A DNA stretch of 8,952 nt, taken from contig DATDCV010000599.1 of the NCBI GenBank assembly GCA_036524155.1, positions 1-8,952 on the forward strand, read 5' to 3'. The translations under genes and the position numbers were made by a program. The notes under the pieces are model-generated. The model had not been told where the DNA came from and made no database searches. It saw only the letters and a program-made list of their open reading frames with translations. This document shows, in pieces, positions 1 to 6,564 of the stretch (positions are counted from its first letter, which is position 1; each line of letters starts with the position of its first letter). Source of the DNA: DATDCV01 sp036524155. GTDB taxonomy: Bacteria > Verrucomicrobiota > Verrucomicrobiia > Limisphaerales > UBA8199.

Positions 1-81
1 GCGACGCTCGGGCGGCGTTTGCACACGGCCCTTGGCATCCACTTTAAGAATCGCCCCGTTCTCAGAAGTCAGAGTCGTCAT
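1..81 (-). CDS. N-terminus of a transposon-associated small protein (partial, runs off left edge)
   Basis: The minus strand reads open from an ATG at 81-79 through 27 codons to the window edge with no stop. The peptide begins MTTLTSENGAILKVDAKG and continues RVQTPPERR. From memory this resembles the N-terminus of small DNA-binding accessory proteins of IS66-type elements in Verrucomicrobiota, where a short beta-like start is followed by an Arg/Glu-rich helix leading to a helix-turn-helix. Only 27 residues are visible, so the family call is tentative and the helix-turn-helix itself is outside the window. No clear Shine-Dalgarno sequence lies upstream on the minus strand. Its upstream neighbours on the same strand are the repeat field and the CHC2-like gene, which fits a mobile-element remnant. 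Confidence 0.45.
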   Translation of the reverse strand, partial: MTTLTSENGAILKVDAKGRVQTPPERR

Positions 82-191
82 AGCGTATATGCTACGACAC
101 CGCTGAGAGGCTTAACTAGAGGTGCTTGGCGTGACGCTTACAGATATGCGGCTGACTGAGTGTTACGTCCCAAATTCTCATCGTGATTCGT

Positions 192-433
192 CCCGAACTG
201 CGGTCGTAGCGGTTTGTGGGTTTTGACCGAACTGCCGTCGTCTTTTGGTACCAAATTACCGAGCTCGGGTCACAACGTTGCGACCGGGTTGGGCCAGTGG
301 AGTGTTTTTTTCAGTCGCAGCCTTGAGTTTCCCAAGTTGCTATCGTACGCGGTGTATTCCCAGTCTCGATTCCCGAACTGACATCGTAGCCGGGAGCTTT
401 GGGCCCACTTGCCCGCGCTGGCGTCGTACGCGT
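192..433 (+). repeat. Five imperfect direct repeats, CCCGAACTG-N3-TCGTA
   Basis: Copies start near 192 (CCCGAACTG CGG TCGTA), 226 (ACCGAACTG CCG TCGTC), 331 (CCCAAGTTG CTA TCGTA), 372 (CCCGAACTG ACA TCGTA) and 412 (CCCGCGCTG GCG TCGTA). Most are followed by a GC-rich GCGG or CGCG tail. Spacing is about 34, 105, 41 and 40 bp. The copies lie outside coding sequence in a mobile-element patch, so binding sites for a transposase or accessory protein, or a subterminal repeat array, are reasonable guesses. I do not recognise the repeat as a named family. Confidence 0.55.
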
Positions 434-444
434 ACGACGCCAGC
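417..444. repeat. Perfect 28-bp palindrome
   Basis: The half-arm GCTGGCGTCGTACG (417-430) is followed directly by its exact reverse complement (431-444), with no spacer. The palindrome overlaps the fifth copy of the direct repeat. It sits 27 bp beyond the stop codon of the minus-strand CHC2-like gene. It could be a dimeric protein-binding site, a cruciform, or a head-to-head junction of two repeat units. As an RNA hairpin it would have no unpaired loop and no following U-tract, so an intrinsic terminator is less likely. Confidence 0.8.
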
Positions 445-470
445 CGTTGAGGTAGCGGGTCGGTTTTGGC

Positions 471-755
471 TCAGGGGCCGATGATCTGGCGCATGGCGTC
501 GTGGAAGGAGAGGCCGAGCACGCGCATGAAGAAGTCGATGGCGTTGCCGGCCAGATCCCGCTGCGGCCAGCGCCAGTAGCCGTCTTTGACCAGCAGGCCC
601 GGGTAAGCCACCAACGCGAAGTTGCCGGCGGGTAACTCGATGAGTTCAAGCCCCCGCTTTTGGAGCAGCGGCAGCAAAGGAGTCAGCCGGGCGGCCCGGA
701 TTTGCTGGCGGGTCCAGCGCGGAGCCAGGGAGGGGTTAAGGCAGGGGTTGGTCAC
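471..755 (-). CDS. Small primase-like protein with degenerate CHC2 zinc-finger-type domain
   Basis: This 94-residue protein starts at a GTG (755-753) preceded by a good Shine-Dalgarno sequence, GGAGG at 767-763 on the minus strand, 7 bases away. The C-terminal half (about residues 46-94) matches the second half of the CHC2 zinc-finger domain of DNA primases: an aromatic strand Y60-W61-R62-W63, then G70-N71-A72-I73-D74-F75, then the helix G81-L82-S83-F84-H85-D86-A87-M88. Canonical primases place cysteines in the aromatic strand; here Trp and Arg stand there, so zinc binding is improbable. Residues 15-45 form a likely helix and hairpin. The frame overlaps the upstream small ORF by 20 bp, suggesting co-translation. 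A mobile-element accessory role is inferred from context. Confidence 0.65.
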   Translation of the reverse strand: MTNPCLNPSLAPRWTRQQIRAARLTPLLPLLQKRGLELIELPAGNFALVAYPGLLVKDGYWRWPQRDLAGNAIDFFMRVLGLSFHDAMRQIIGP

Positions 756-965
756 AGTCTTTCCTCCAGTGGGGTTGGATGAGGACGCGGTTGACGTGTT
801 TGAGGTCCACCGTGCGGGTTTGGTCGCGCACGACTTCGATGAGCGAGCTCAGGCACAGGTTCCTGGTCCGGCGCAGGAGGCCCTCGCCGGAGCGGACGAT
901 CAGAGCCAGGGCCTCTTCCCCCTCGCCAGTTCGCCGTAACTCGTCTGCGTTGGCGCCGCGTTCAC
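736..965 (-). pseudogene. Small hypothetical protein gene, probably frameshifted
   Basis: Two minus-strand frames join into one sensible protein. A GTG at 965-963 follows GGGAGG (976-971) by 5 bases and encodes VNAAPTQTSYGELARG before that frame goes out at a TGA (902-900). The neighbouring frame is open across the same point and encodes EEALALIVRSGEGLLRRTRN, then a helix-rich stretch ending HWRKDCDQPLP at a TAA (738-736). The switch falls at a run of five G (922-918): one extra G would give a continuous protein of about 76 residues. The second frame is also open up to a TTG at 1137, but that extension is Cys/Gly/Arg-rich with no ribosome site. Family unknown. Its end overlaps the GTG start of the CHC2-like gene. 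A sequencing error, real decay or ribosomal shift are all possible. Confidence 0.45.
763..767 (-). promoter_or_regulatory. Shine-Dalgarno site of the CHC2-like gene
   Basis: GGAGG on the minus strand lies 7 bases upstream of the GTG at 755. It fixes the start of the 94-aa gene and lies inside the 3' end of the preceding small ORF, as expected for overlapping genes. Confidence 0.6.
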
Positions 966-1307
966 CGACGCCTCCCGTGAATGAGCAAAAGCGAACCGCC
1001 TCGACTCCAGCTAAGCCCCTGGAACCGTGCCGATTACAGCCACACTGTAGATCTCTCCCGCACCGATCCCCTTCCAGTAGAAACATGCGCAACCAGCGTG
1101 CAATCCAAACCATCTCTTTTATGCCATCGCCCCGCAATTCCGCCTCTCCCTCGCTCCCTCAATTCCTCAATCCGCCCATCTGATCCTCCTGGCTCGGAAG
1201 CCGCTCGGTAGGTCCTGGTAAGTCGCGGCAGGTTCTGGCAGCCGCTGGTAATCGGCTTCATCGCTACGCGAGGGCAGTTCACGCTTGAGCCAAGTGTGCG
1301 ACGCCAG
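966..1307. other. Gene-free stretch between the mobile patch and the hydrolase cluster
   Basis: Several short ORFs are open here on both strands, but none has a ribosome site with a protein-like sequence. Bases 1137-1200 are pyrimidine-rich low-complexity sequence. Bases 1196-1255 contain loosely repeated GCCGCT-GGTA and GGT-CTGG words. A short inverted repeat TACAG-N5-CTGTA (1035-1049) lies upstream of the minus-strand small ORF and could be an operator, though the arms are only 5 bp. The Shine-Dalgarno sequence of that ORF is at 976-971. Confidence 0.5.
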
Positions 1308-1336
1308 TTGACAGGGAGTGCATGCTCGTTAACGAT
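1308..1336 (+). promoter_or_regulatory. Putative promoter, TTGACA-N16-TAACGAT, 6 bp before ATG
   Basis: TTGACA (1308-1313) is a perfect -35 hexamer. After 16 bases comes TAACGAT (1330-1336), and 6 bases later the ATG at 1343. The -10 match to TATAAT is poor on its own. The reason for calling it is that the same arrangement, with the same TTAACGAT word at the same distance from ATG, precedes the DUF4838 gene. Transcription would begin at or next to the ATG, giving a leaderless message. Confidence 0.5.
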
Positions 1337-1342
1337 GGCCGA

Positions 1343-2941
1343 ATGCAACGCACAGGGCTCTCGCATCTTTTGGCCTGCACAGTTGGTGGATGGCTGTTCC
1401 TCGCCGGCTGTAGCCTGGCTGGCGAGCCGGGTTCTGGAGGTGGCGGCTTATGGCAGTTGGCGACAAAGAAAACGAACAGCCATCGGTTCTCAACTCTCTT
1501 CACCGCGCAGGACGTTCGGGATCGTCTGTCCAGTGACGAGGGCCTGAGCCGGGCCCTGGCTTGGTGCAAAGAGACCGGCGTCACCAAAGTCTATATCGAG
1601 AGCTTTCGCGATGGTTACCAGGCGGAGCGCACCGCGTTGGAGAAGGCACGCGATACATTTCGCTCGGCCGGGTTCCTTGTCTCCGGCTGTATCACCCCGA
1701 CGAAGGTCGGCAAACCCTCGACCCGATGGAAAGAAGCCATCAGTTGCTACACCGACATGCCGACGCAGGACAAACTTCAGTCGATATTCGAATACGCGGC
1801 CGGTCTGTTCGATGAGATCATGATCGACGATTTCTGGTTTACCGATTGCGCGTGTTCCGAATGCGACGCCGCCCGCAAGAGCAGGATCGTGACCATCGGC
1901 TCCCACCAGTATCCTGTCGCTGGCGACACGTGGGAGGATTACCGTTGCGAGCTTATGGTCCGCCTGTCGCGAGAGCGTCTGTTGGTTCCGGCCCGGCGAA
2001 TTAATCACAAGGTAAAACTCATTATCAAATACCCGCAATGGTACGATCAGTTCCACGAGCGGGGCTATGAGGTGCTTCGCGAGACCGCTGACTTTGACAA
2101 GATTTGGGTGGGCACGGAGACGCGTGACTATGGAAATCTACGCTGGGGCGGGACCGTTCAATACGAGGCCTATTTTATTATGCGCTGGCTGGGCGGGATG
2201 GGTGGTTCGAAATGCGGCGGCGGCTGGTTCGATCCCTTTGGGACCACCGAACGGACTTACGTCGAGCAGGCTCGCCAGACGGTTCTCGGCGGCGCCCGGG
2301 AATCGATGCTGTTCTGCTATGGCGCCTTGCAGCGCGACACGGGTCCCAGGAACGTTGAAGCGCTGCGCGCCGAGATTCCTGAACTGCTCTCGGTCGCCAA
2401 AGAAATCCGCAAGCGGCAAATCATAGGCGTCGCCGCTTACAAGCCCGCGAACAGCCATCCGGAGACCGAACCGAGGGTTTTTGACTTTGTGGGAATGCTC
2501 GGTTTACCGCTAGTGCCTTGTTACCAGTTTCCAGCGAAAGCGGCCGCCGGCTTTTTCTCCATGCATGCTTTGAAAGACCCCGACATCGAGGTTCAGCTCG
2601 GAAAGTTTGTCAAATCGGGCAAACCAACAATTCTCACTACCGGGCTGGCTCGTGCCCTGGCCCATCGCCTCGACTTCGACCGGCCCAACGTCCATATCCT
2701 GGAGGTGAAACAGAATCCGAAATCTCTTCTTGAGCTTGCTCAAGGCGATTTGGACGTTCTCCGTGCGGGGATGCTCAGACCTTTTGACACAACGTTCCGG
2801 GCGCCGAATCAAGTCAGTCTTTACCTCTTCAAAGACAAAAGCTGGGTCATTGAGAACTTCAATAGCCAACCGGCCCAAGTGGAGCTTAATGGTAAGGACT
2901 TGATCGTGCCGGCGCGCGGATGGGTTTACCAGTGGAATTGA
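1343..2941 (+). CDS. Secreted lipoprotein, putative glycoside-hydrolase-like TIM barrel
   Basis: The protein is 532 residues from the ATG at 1343. An alternative ATG at 1322 adds 7 residues and has AGGGAG only 3 bases upstream. I prefer 1343 because it leaves a compact type II signal peptide with lipobox L-A-G-C (lipidated Cys 23) and matches the leaderless promoter. The fold looks like a glycosidase barrel: strands such as VTKVYIESF (about 80-88) and FDEIMIDDFWF (156-166). The acidic I-D-D is followed by a C-x-C-x-x-C motif (Cys 169, 171, 174), and W-rich loops follow. Around 410-445 a segment resembles a class I glutamine-amidotransferase-like domain, as in beta-galactosidase trimerisation domains. 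The last 40 residues look like a small beta-sandwich. It probably acts on polysaccharide at the envelope. No named family is assigned. The stop overlaps the sulfatase start. Confidence 0.75.
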   Translation: MQRTGLSHLLACTVGGWLFLAGCSLAGEPGSGGGGLWQLATKKTNSHRFSTLFTAQDVRDRLSSDEGLSRALAWCKETGVTKVYIESFRDGYQAERTALEKARDTFRSAGFLVSGCITPTKVGKPSTRWKEAISCYTDMPTQDKLQSIFEYAAGLFDEIMIDDFWFTDCACSECDAARKSRIVTIGSHQYPVAGDTWEDYRCELMVRLSRERLLVPARRINHKVKLIIKYPQWYDQFHERGYEVLRETADFDKIWVGTETRDYGNLRWGGTVQYEAYFIMRWLGGMGGSKCGGGWFDPFGTTERTYVEQARQTVLGGARESMLFCYGALQRDTGPRNVEALRAEIPELLSVAKEIRKRQIIGVAAYKPANSHPETEPRVFDFVGMLGLPLVPCYQFPAKAAAGFFSMHALKDPDIEVQLGKFVKSGKPTILTTGLARALAHRLDFDRPNVHILEVKQNPKSLLELAQGDLDVLRAGMLRPFDTTFRAPNQVSLYLFKDKSWVIENFNSQPAQVELNGKDLIVPARGWVYQWN

Positions 2942-4401
2942 TGAAAACGTCAAACCTATTGGGGTCGCCGCTGGTGGCGCTCAGCCTCCTTTGTGGGGTT
3001 GCGTCGGCCTGTGGCGCGGTGGATGATCGGCCCAATATCCTCTATTGCCTGGCCGATGATTGGGGCTGGCCCCATGCGGGAGCGTATGGCGATCGCGTCG
3101 TGAAAACACCCACGTTCGATCGCCTGGCACGGGAAGGGGTTCTCTTTACCCACTGCTTCAGCGCTGCTCCGTCGTGTACACCTTCACGGGCCGCGATGCT
3201 GACCGGTCAGTATCCTCACCGGCTTGAGCAGGGTGGCGTGCTGTGGGGATTTCTGCCCAGGAAGTACCCGGTCTATCCTGACCTGCTCGAAAAGTCCGGT
3301 TATGTCGTCGGGTCAATGCGCAAAGGCTGGGGGCCGGGCCGGTTCGAGGAAGGAGGCTACGCGCGCAACCCGGCAGGGCCGTCGTTCCGGAACCTGGAGG
3401 CATTCCTCAAGACCGTTCCCCGGGGCAAGCCGTTCTGCTTTTGGTTTGGCAGCAACGACCCGCATCGGCCCTACGAGAAAGACTCCGGGGCTCGAGCGGG
3501 TTTGAAGGCCGAGAATGTGGTCTTGCCGCCTTATTGGCCGGACAACAAAACCACCCGCAACGACATGTTGGATTACTACCTCGAAGTCGAACGCTTTGAC
3601 CGCGAAGCGGGTGAAGCCATGGAATTGCTCGACAAGGCCGGCTTGCTTGAAAACACGATCGTCATAATGACCGGGGACAACGGCGTGCCTTTTCCACGCT
3701 GCAAAGCGAACCTATACGACGGCGGCACCAGGCAACCGCTAGCGGTGCGCTGGCCCGGCAAGGTGAAAGCGGGCCAGGTTCGCCATGAGTTTATCAACCT
3801 GATGGATCTGGCGCCGACTTTATTCGAAGCCGCGGGGCTACGGCCTCCGCCCGAAATGACGGGGCGCAGCTTTCTTCCTCTGCTGACAGGGCAAGGCGAT
3901 TACCGTTCGGCTGAGGCCGTTTTCCTCGAACGCGAACGCCACGCCAACGTCCGCGCCGGGGATGTTGGTTATCCTATGCGCGCTATCCGGACACCGGCTT
4001 TTCTTTACATCCGCAACTTTCAGCCCGACCGCTGGCCTGCGGGCGATCCCCAGGCGCACAAAGACCCCATGCGGGAGTTTGGCGATTGCGATGACGGCCC
4101 CACCAAAGACTTCATTCTTCAGCACAAGGGCGAGCCCGCGGTGCAGCCGCTTTTTGAGCTGTGTTTTGGCAAACGTCTTGCCGAGGAACTGTACGATTTG
4201 GAGAGCGACCCTCACCAAACGAGGAATGTCGCCTCGGTGCCGGCTTACGCCGCAAAAAAGGATGCCCTGCGCGCCCGGCTGGAGGCTTGGATGAAAGAGA
4301 CGGCGGATCCGCGCGCGGTGAAGGCGGATGACGATCGCTGGGATAAATATCCCTATTTCGGAGGCCAGCCAGCCCGAACCGGGAAGAGCAAGGGAAAATG
4401 A
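2941..4401 (+). CDS. Secreted sulfatase (formylglycine type, N-sulfoglucosamine sulfohydrolase-like)
   Basis: This is a 486-residue sulfatase that should hydrolyse sulfate esters or N-sulfates on glycans outside the cytoplasm. A hydrophobic signal peptide ends near residues 23-26. Metal ligands D39-D40 follow PNILYCLADD. The core motif C79-T80-P81-S82-R83 with AAMLTG is the C-x-P-x-R signature in which the Cys becomes formylglycine. K128-G-W-G-P-G, N172-D-P-H175-R-P and D246-N247 with K255 are further active-site segments. The spacing and the D-N-G-x-P-F-P-R-x-K pattern are closest to the heparan N-sulfatase (SGSH-like) subgroup. Its length is normal. The start at 2941 is chosen over an in-frame ATG at 2920 because it begins a signal peptide and overlaps the previous stop as TGATG. 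No maturation enzyme is in the window. The substrate is unproven. Confidence 0.93.
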   Translation: MKTSNLLGSPLVALSLLCGVASACGAVDDRPNILYCLADDWGWPHAGAYGDRVVKTPTFDRLAREGVLFTHCFSAAPSCTPSRAAMLTGQYPHRLEQGGVLWGFLPRKYPVYPDLLEKSGYVVGSMRKGWGPGRFEEGGYARNPAGPSFRNLEAFLKTVPRGKPFCFWFGSNDPHRPYEKDSGARAGLKAENVVLPPYWPDNKTTRNDMLDYYLEVERFDREAGEAMELLDKAGLLENTIVIMTGDNGVPFPRCKANLYDGGTRQPLAVRWPGKVKAGQVRHEFINLMDLAPTLFEAAGLRPPPEMTGRSFLPLLTGQGDYRSAEAVFLERERHANVRAGDVGYPMRAIRTPAFLYIRNFQPDRWPAGDPQAHKDPMREFGDCDDGPTKDFILQHKGEPAVQPLFELCFGKRLAEELYDLESDPHQTRNVASVPAYAAKKDALRARLEAWMKETADPRAVKADDDRWDKYPYFGGQPARTGKSKGK

Positions 4402-4430
4402 GTGAATTAGTGAGTCAGTGAATTATCGAG
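4402..4430 (+). repeat. Short GTGAATTA direct repeat after the sulfatase
   Basis: GTGAATTA occurs at 4402-4409 and again at 4418-4425, separated by GTGAGTCA-like sequence, so the period is 16 bp. It starts immediately after the sulfatase stop. It is AT-richer than its surroundings and looks like simple-sequence filler. No terminator hairpin is visible in the gap before the next gene. Confidence 0.4.
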
Positions 4431-4482
4431 AGAGTGATGGGAGATAGGGGCGGTGATTTTGGCGATGGGCGTCTTTTCGTTT

Positions 4483-4512
4483 TTGACACGCATCGTTCGA
4501 CTGTTTAACGAT
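4483..4512 (+). promoter_or_regulatory. Putative promoter, TTGACA-N17-TAACGAT, 6 bp before ATG
   Basis: TTGACA (4483-4488), a 17-base spacer and TAACGAT (4506-4512) are followed 6 bases later by the ATG at 4519. The layout is nearly identical to that before the lipoprotein gene at 1343. It would give a leaderless transcript and its own expression of the DUF4838 gene, apart from the upstream lipoprotein-sulfatase pair. No ribosome site is seen just before 4519, which fits. Confidence 0.5.
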
Positions 4513-4518
4513 TGGCCC

Positions 4519-6294
4519 ATGCGAAACTCCCGTTCTCGACTCTTTTCTATCGTTGGTTTGGCGCTCGCAGTGTTTTTGGGGTCAGTCATTCACCTATCCT
4601 CGGCGGTCACTCTGGCGGACAGAGGAAAATCCGCCTACCGCATCGTCATCCCGGCGGATGCGATTCCTTCCGAGCGCTATGCGGCTGCCGAACTCCAGCG
4701 CTATCTGGAGCGAATCACGGGGGCCAGACTGCCCATCGGCAAAGACTCAGAAGCGTCCTCATCGCGGGAGATTCTGCTCGGCGACAACGCGCATCTGCGG
4801 AAGCTCAAGTCGCCGATCGATTACGCGGCGCTTGGCACCGATGGCTTCGTTCTCCGAACGGAGGGGAACAGGCTCATTATCGCGGGCGGAAAACCGCGTG
4901 GCACCCTCAATGGCGTTTATACCCTGCTGGAAGATAAGCTCGGAGTTCGTTGGTTCACCCCGGAGGTTGAGCGGGTGCCGCGGGCGGGTCGCCTGGTCCT
5001 GAAGCCGTTTGATGAGACCCACATTCCCGTTCTTGAAAACCGGGAAGTTTTCTGGACCGAAATGATGCGCAACGCGGATTTTGCGGCGCGGCACCGCCTG
5101 AACGGAAATCACTACCAACTGACGGAGAAGCACGGCGGACGTTTCGCCGTTTATTTCCCCTTCGTCCACAGTTTTGACCTGCTGATTCCTCCCGACCTCT
5201 ACAAAGAGCATCCGGAGTATTTTCCCTTCATCAAAGGCAAGCGCGCCGACGGCTACGTCCAGCGTTGCCTGTCCAATCCTGAAGTGCTCAAGCTCGCCAT
5301 CGCCCGTGTGCGCGAGTGGACTAAGCAGCATCCGGAGGCGTCGATCATCAGCGTTTCCCAAAATGACACCGGCAACTGGTGTCAGTGCGAGCAATGCAAA
5401 GCGCTCGACGACCAGGAAGGCAGCCCTGCCGCCTCCCTGATCAAATTCGTCAACGCCATCGCCGCCGACATCGAAAACGACTTTCCCAAAGTGCGCATCG
5501 ATACCCTGGCTTACCAGTACACGCGAAAACCTCCCAAGACGTTGCGCCCGCGTCGCAATGTCATCATCCGCCTCTGCTCCATCGAATGCTGTTTCGCCCA
5601 CCCGCTGGGAACATGCAACTCGGAGGCCAACCGCCGTTTCCGCGAGGACATAATTGCCTGGCAACCGGTCGCGCCGCTGCTCTATATCTGGGATTACACG
5701 CCGAACTTTGCCAACTACCAACAGCCGTTCCCGAACTGGGACGCGCTCCAGCCGAACGTGCAGTTCTTCGTCCAGCATGGCGTCAAAGGCCTTTTCGAGC
5801 AGGGCAATTATTCGGGCGGTGGCAACGGTGAGATGGGGCCTCTGCGCGCCTATGTTCTCGCTAAGCTGCTTTGGGATCCAATGACCGACGTCCAGAGGCA
5901 TACCACCGAATTTCTCGACGCCTACTACGGAAAAGCAGCCCCGACTATTCGCGCTTACCTCGAGATCCTGGAACGTCAGGTGCGCGACGGCAAAACCCAC
6001 GCCCACATCTTTGATTCTTCCAAGGCCGCTTATCTGAACGACACGTTTATCGCGAGCGCGAACGAGATTCTTGCCCAAGCGGAACAAGCCGCCGAGGACG
6101 ATACGATCCGCTCTCGAGTCCTCGTCGCGCGCCTGCCGGTTTGGTATGTGCAACTGGCAACCAATCGTGTCACAGGCGAAGAAAAAGCTAAACTGCTTCA
6201 GAAATTTCTCGAGGTCGCCCGTAAGGCCCGCATCAGCAACATCAACGAAGGCCAGTCGCTCGATGATTGGGCCAAGAAGATGGGCGCAAGCTGA
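4519..6294 (+). CDS. Secreted DUF4838 protein with GH20b/GH67N-like N-terminal domain
   Basis: The protein is 591 residues from the ATG at 4519. A GTG at 4453 would add 22 residues but bury the signal peptide, so 4519 is preferred. The signal peptide has a basic start (RNSRSR), a hydrophobic core, and likely cleavage after L-S-S-A (about 29). Residues 38-150 have the pattern of the GH20b/GH67N alpha/beta domain: S-E-R-Y-A-A-A-E-L-Q-R-Y-L, then G128-T-L-N-G-V-Y-T-L-L-E-D and G-V-R-W-F. The rest is DUF4838: H-P-E-Y-F near 233, C-L-S-N-P-E-V near 251, S280-Q-N-D283 with W287-C-Q-C-E-Q-C293, then W-D-Y-T-P-N-F and an E-Q-G-N-Y-S-G-G-G-N segment. DUF4838 proteins occur in glycan-degrading loci and are suspected glycosidases; no activity is shown here. 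It lies 117 bases after the sulfatase with its own candidate promoter. Confidence 0.9.
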   Translation: MRNSRSRLFSIVGLALAVFLGSVIHLSSAVTLADRGKSAYRIVIPADAIPSERYAAAELQRYLERITGARLPIGKDSEASSSREILLGDNAHLRKLKSPIDYAALGTDGFVLRTEGNRLIIAGGKPRGTLNGVYTLLEDKLGVRWFTPEVERVPRAGRLVLKPFDETHIPVLENREVFWTEMMRNADFAARHRLNGNHYQLTEKHGGRFAVYFPFVHSFDLLIPPDLYKEHPEYFPFIKGKRADGYVQRCLSNPEVLKLAIARVREWTKQHPEASIISVSQNDTGNWCQCEQCKALDDQEGSPAASLIKFVNAIAADIENDFPKVRIDTLAYQYTRKPPKTLRPRRNVIIRLCSIECCFAHPLGTCNSEANRRFREDIIAWQPVAPLLYIWDYTPNFANYQQPFPNWDALQPNVQFFVQHGVKGLFEQGNYSGGGNGEMGPLRAYVLAKLLWDPMTDVQRHTTEFLDAYYGKAAPTIRAYLEILERQVRDGKTHAHIFDSSKAAYLNDTFIASANEILAQAEQAAEDDTIRSRVLVARLPVWYVQLATNRVTGEEKAKLLQKFLEVARKARISNINEGQSLDDWAKKMGAS

Positions 6295-6413
6295 TGCCTC
6301 TTGCAGCGGCCGAAGCGACGAGGCCAAAATGAGGCAGAGTGGGAAACTTTCCGTGAGCAGCCTGTCTGCGCCGCGTCCCGGCGCTAGTGGTCGCAGGGAA
6401 GTTCCCCATAAAC

Positions 6414-6549
6414 TTGTCGGCGGATCAAAGCAGGGGCCTCCTCTCCTCGACCCTCTCCTCCAGAGGAGGAGAGGGGGAAGTGCGCTACGGTTTATTCCCG
6501 CCTCTCCGCCCTTGGGCGAGAGGGGACGGGAGAGAGGTGGTCCCGACAA
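6414..6549. repeat. REPIN-like palindromic doublet
   Basis: The element is bounded by a 7-bp inverted repeat, TTGTCGG (6414-6420) and CCGACAA (6543-6549). Inside are two hairpins. The first pairs CCCTCTCCTCC (6451-6461) with GGAGGAGAGGG (6465-6475) around AGA. The second pairs CCTCTCCGCCC (6501-6511) with GGGCGAGAGG (6514-6523) with one bulged C. The right half, read in reverse complement, resembles the left half, so two related hairpin units lie in inverted orientation, as in REPIN elements. The rest of the 270-bp gap between the two genes shows no gene. Confidence 0.6.
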
Positions 6550-6564
6550 ACGTGCGGGCTCGGC

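Larger units (their letters stand above)
82..470. other. Gene-free stretch with repeats between minus-strand genes
   Basis: No ORF here has a plausible start and protein-like composition on either strand. The stretch separates the 3' end of the CHC2-like gene from the start of the transposon-type gene. It contains a five-copy imperfect direct repeat and a perfect palindrome (separate entries). A GTCGTAGC core also occurs on the minus strand just upstream of the gene starting at 81, so the repeat family may reach into that promoter region. Confidence 0.6.

Noticed and set aside
192..444. CRISPR array or integron attC sites
   Set aside because: Copies are imperfect and unevenly spaced, spacers are not uniform in size, and there are no cas or integrase genes and no attC core pairs.
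1035..1049. Operator-like inverted repeat TACAG-N5-CTGTA
   Set aside because: Five-base arms are expected by chance at this scale; it is noted in the gene-free entry only.
981..1211. Short plus-strand ORFs between the mobile patch and the cluster
   Set aside because: They have no ribosome site, no motif and low-complexity Ser/Pro/Arg composition typical of chance frames in GC-rich DNA.
1490..2056. 188-codon minus-strand frame inside the lipoprotein gene
   Set aside because: It is an antisense shadow of a gene with a signal peptide and protein-like sequence, and has no ribosome site or motif of its own.
6295..6336. Hairpin TGCCTC/GAGGCA just after the DUF4838 stop
   Set aside because: The arms are 6 bp with a 30-base loop and no T-run, which is too weak to call.
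6451..6475. Intrinsic terminator after the DUF4838 gene
   Set aside because: The hairpin is strong, but a G/A-rich stretch follows it rather than a T-run on either strand, and it is part of a larger repeated structure.
4759..6549. 596-codon open frame on the minus strand
   Set aside because: It lies opposite the DUF4838 gene, which has clear family motifs. Its sequence has no recognisable domain, and its N-terminal part is a translation of the palindromic repeat. High GC makes long antisense frames common.
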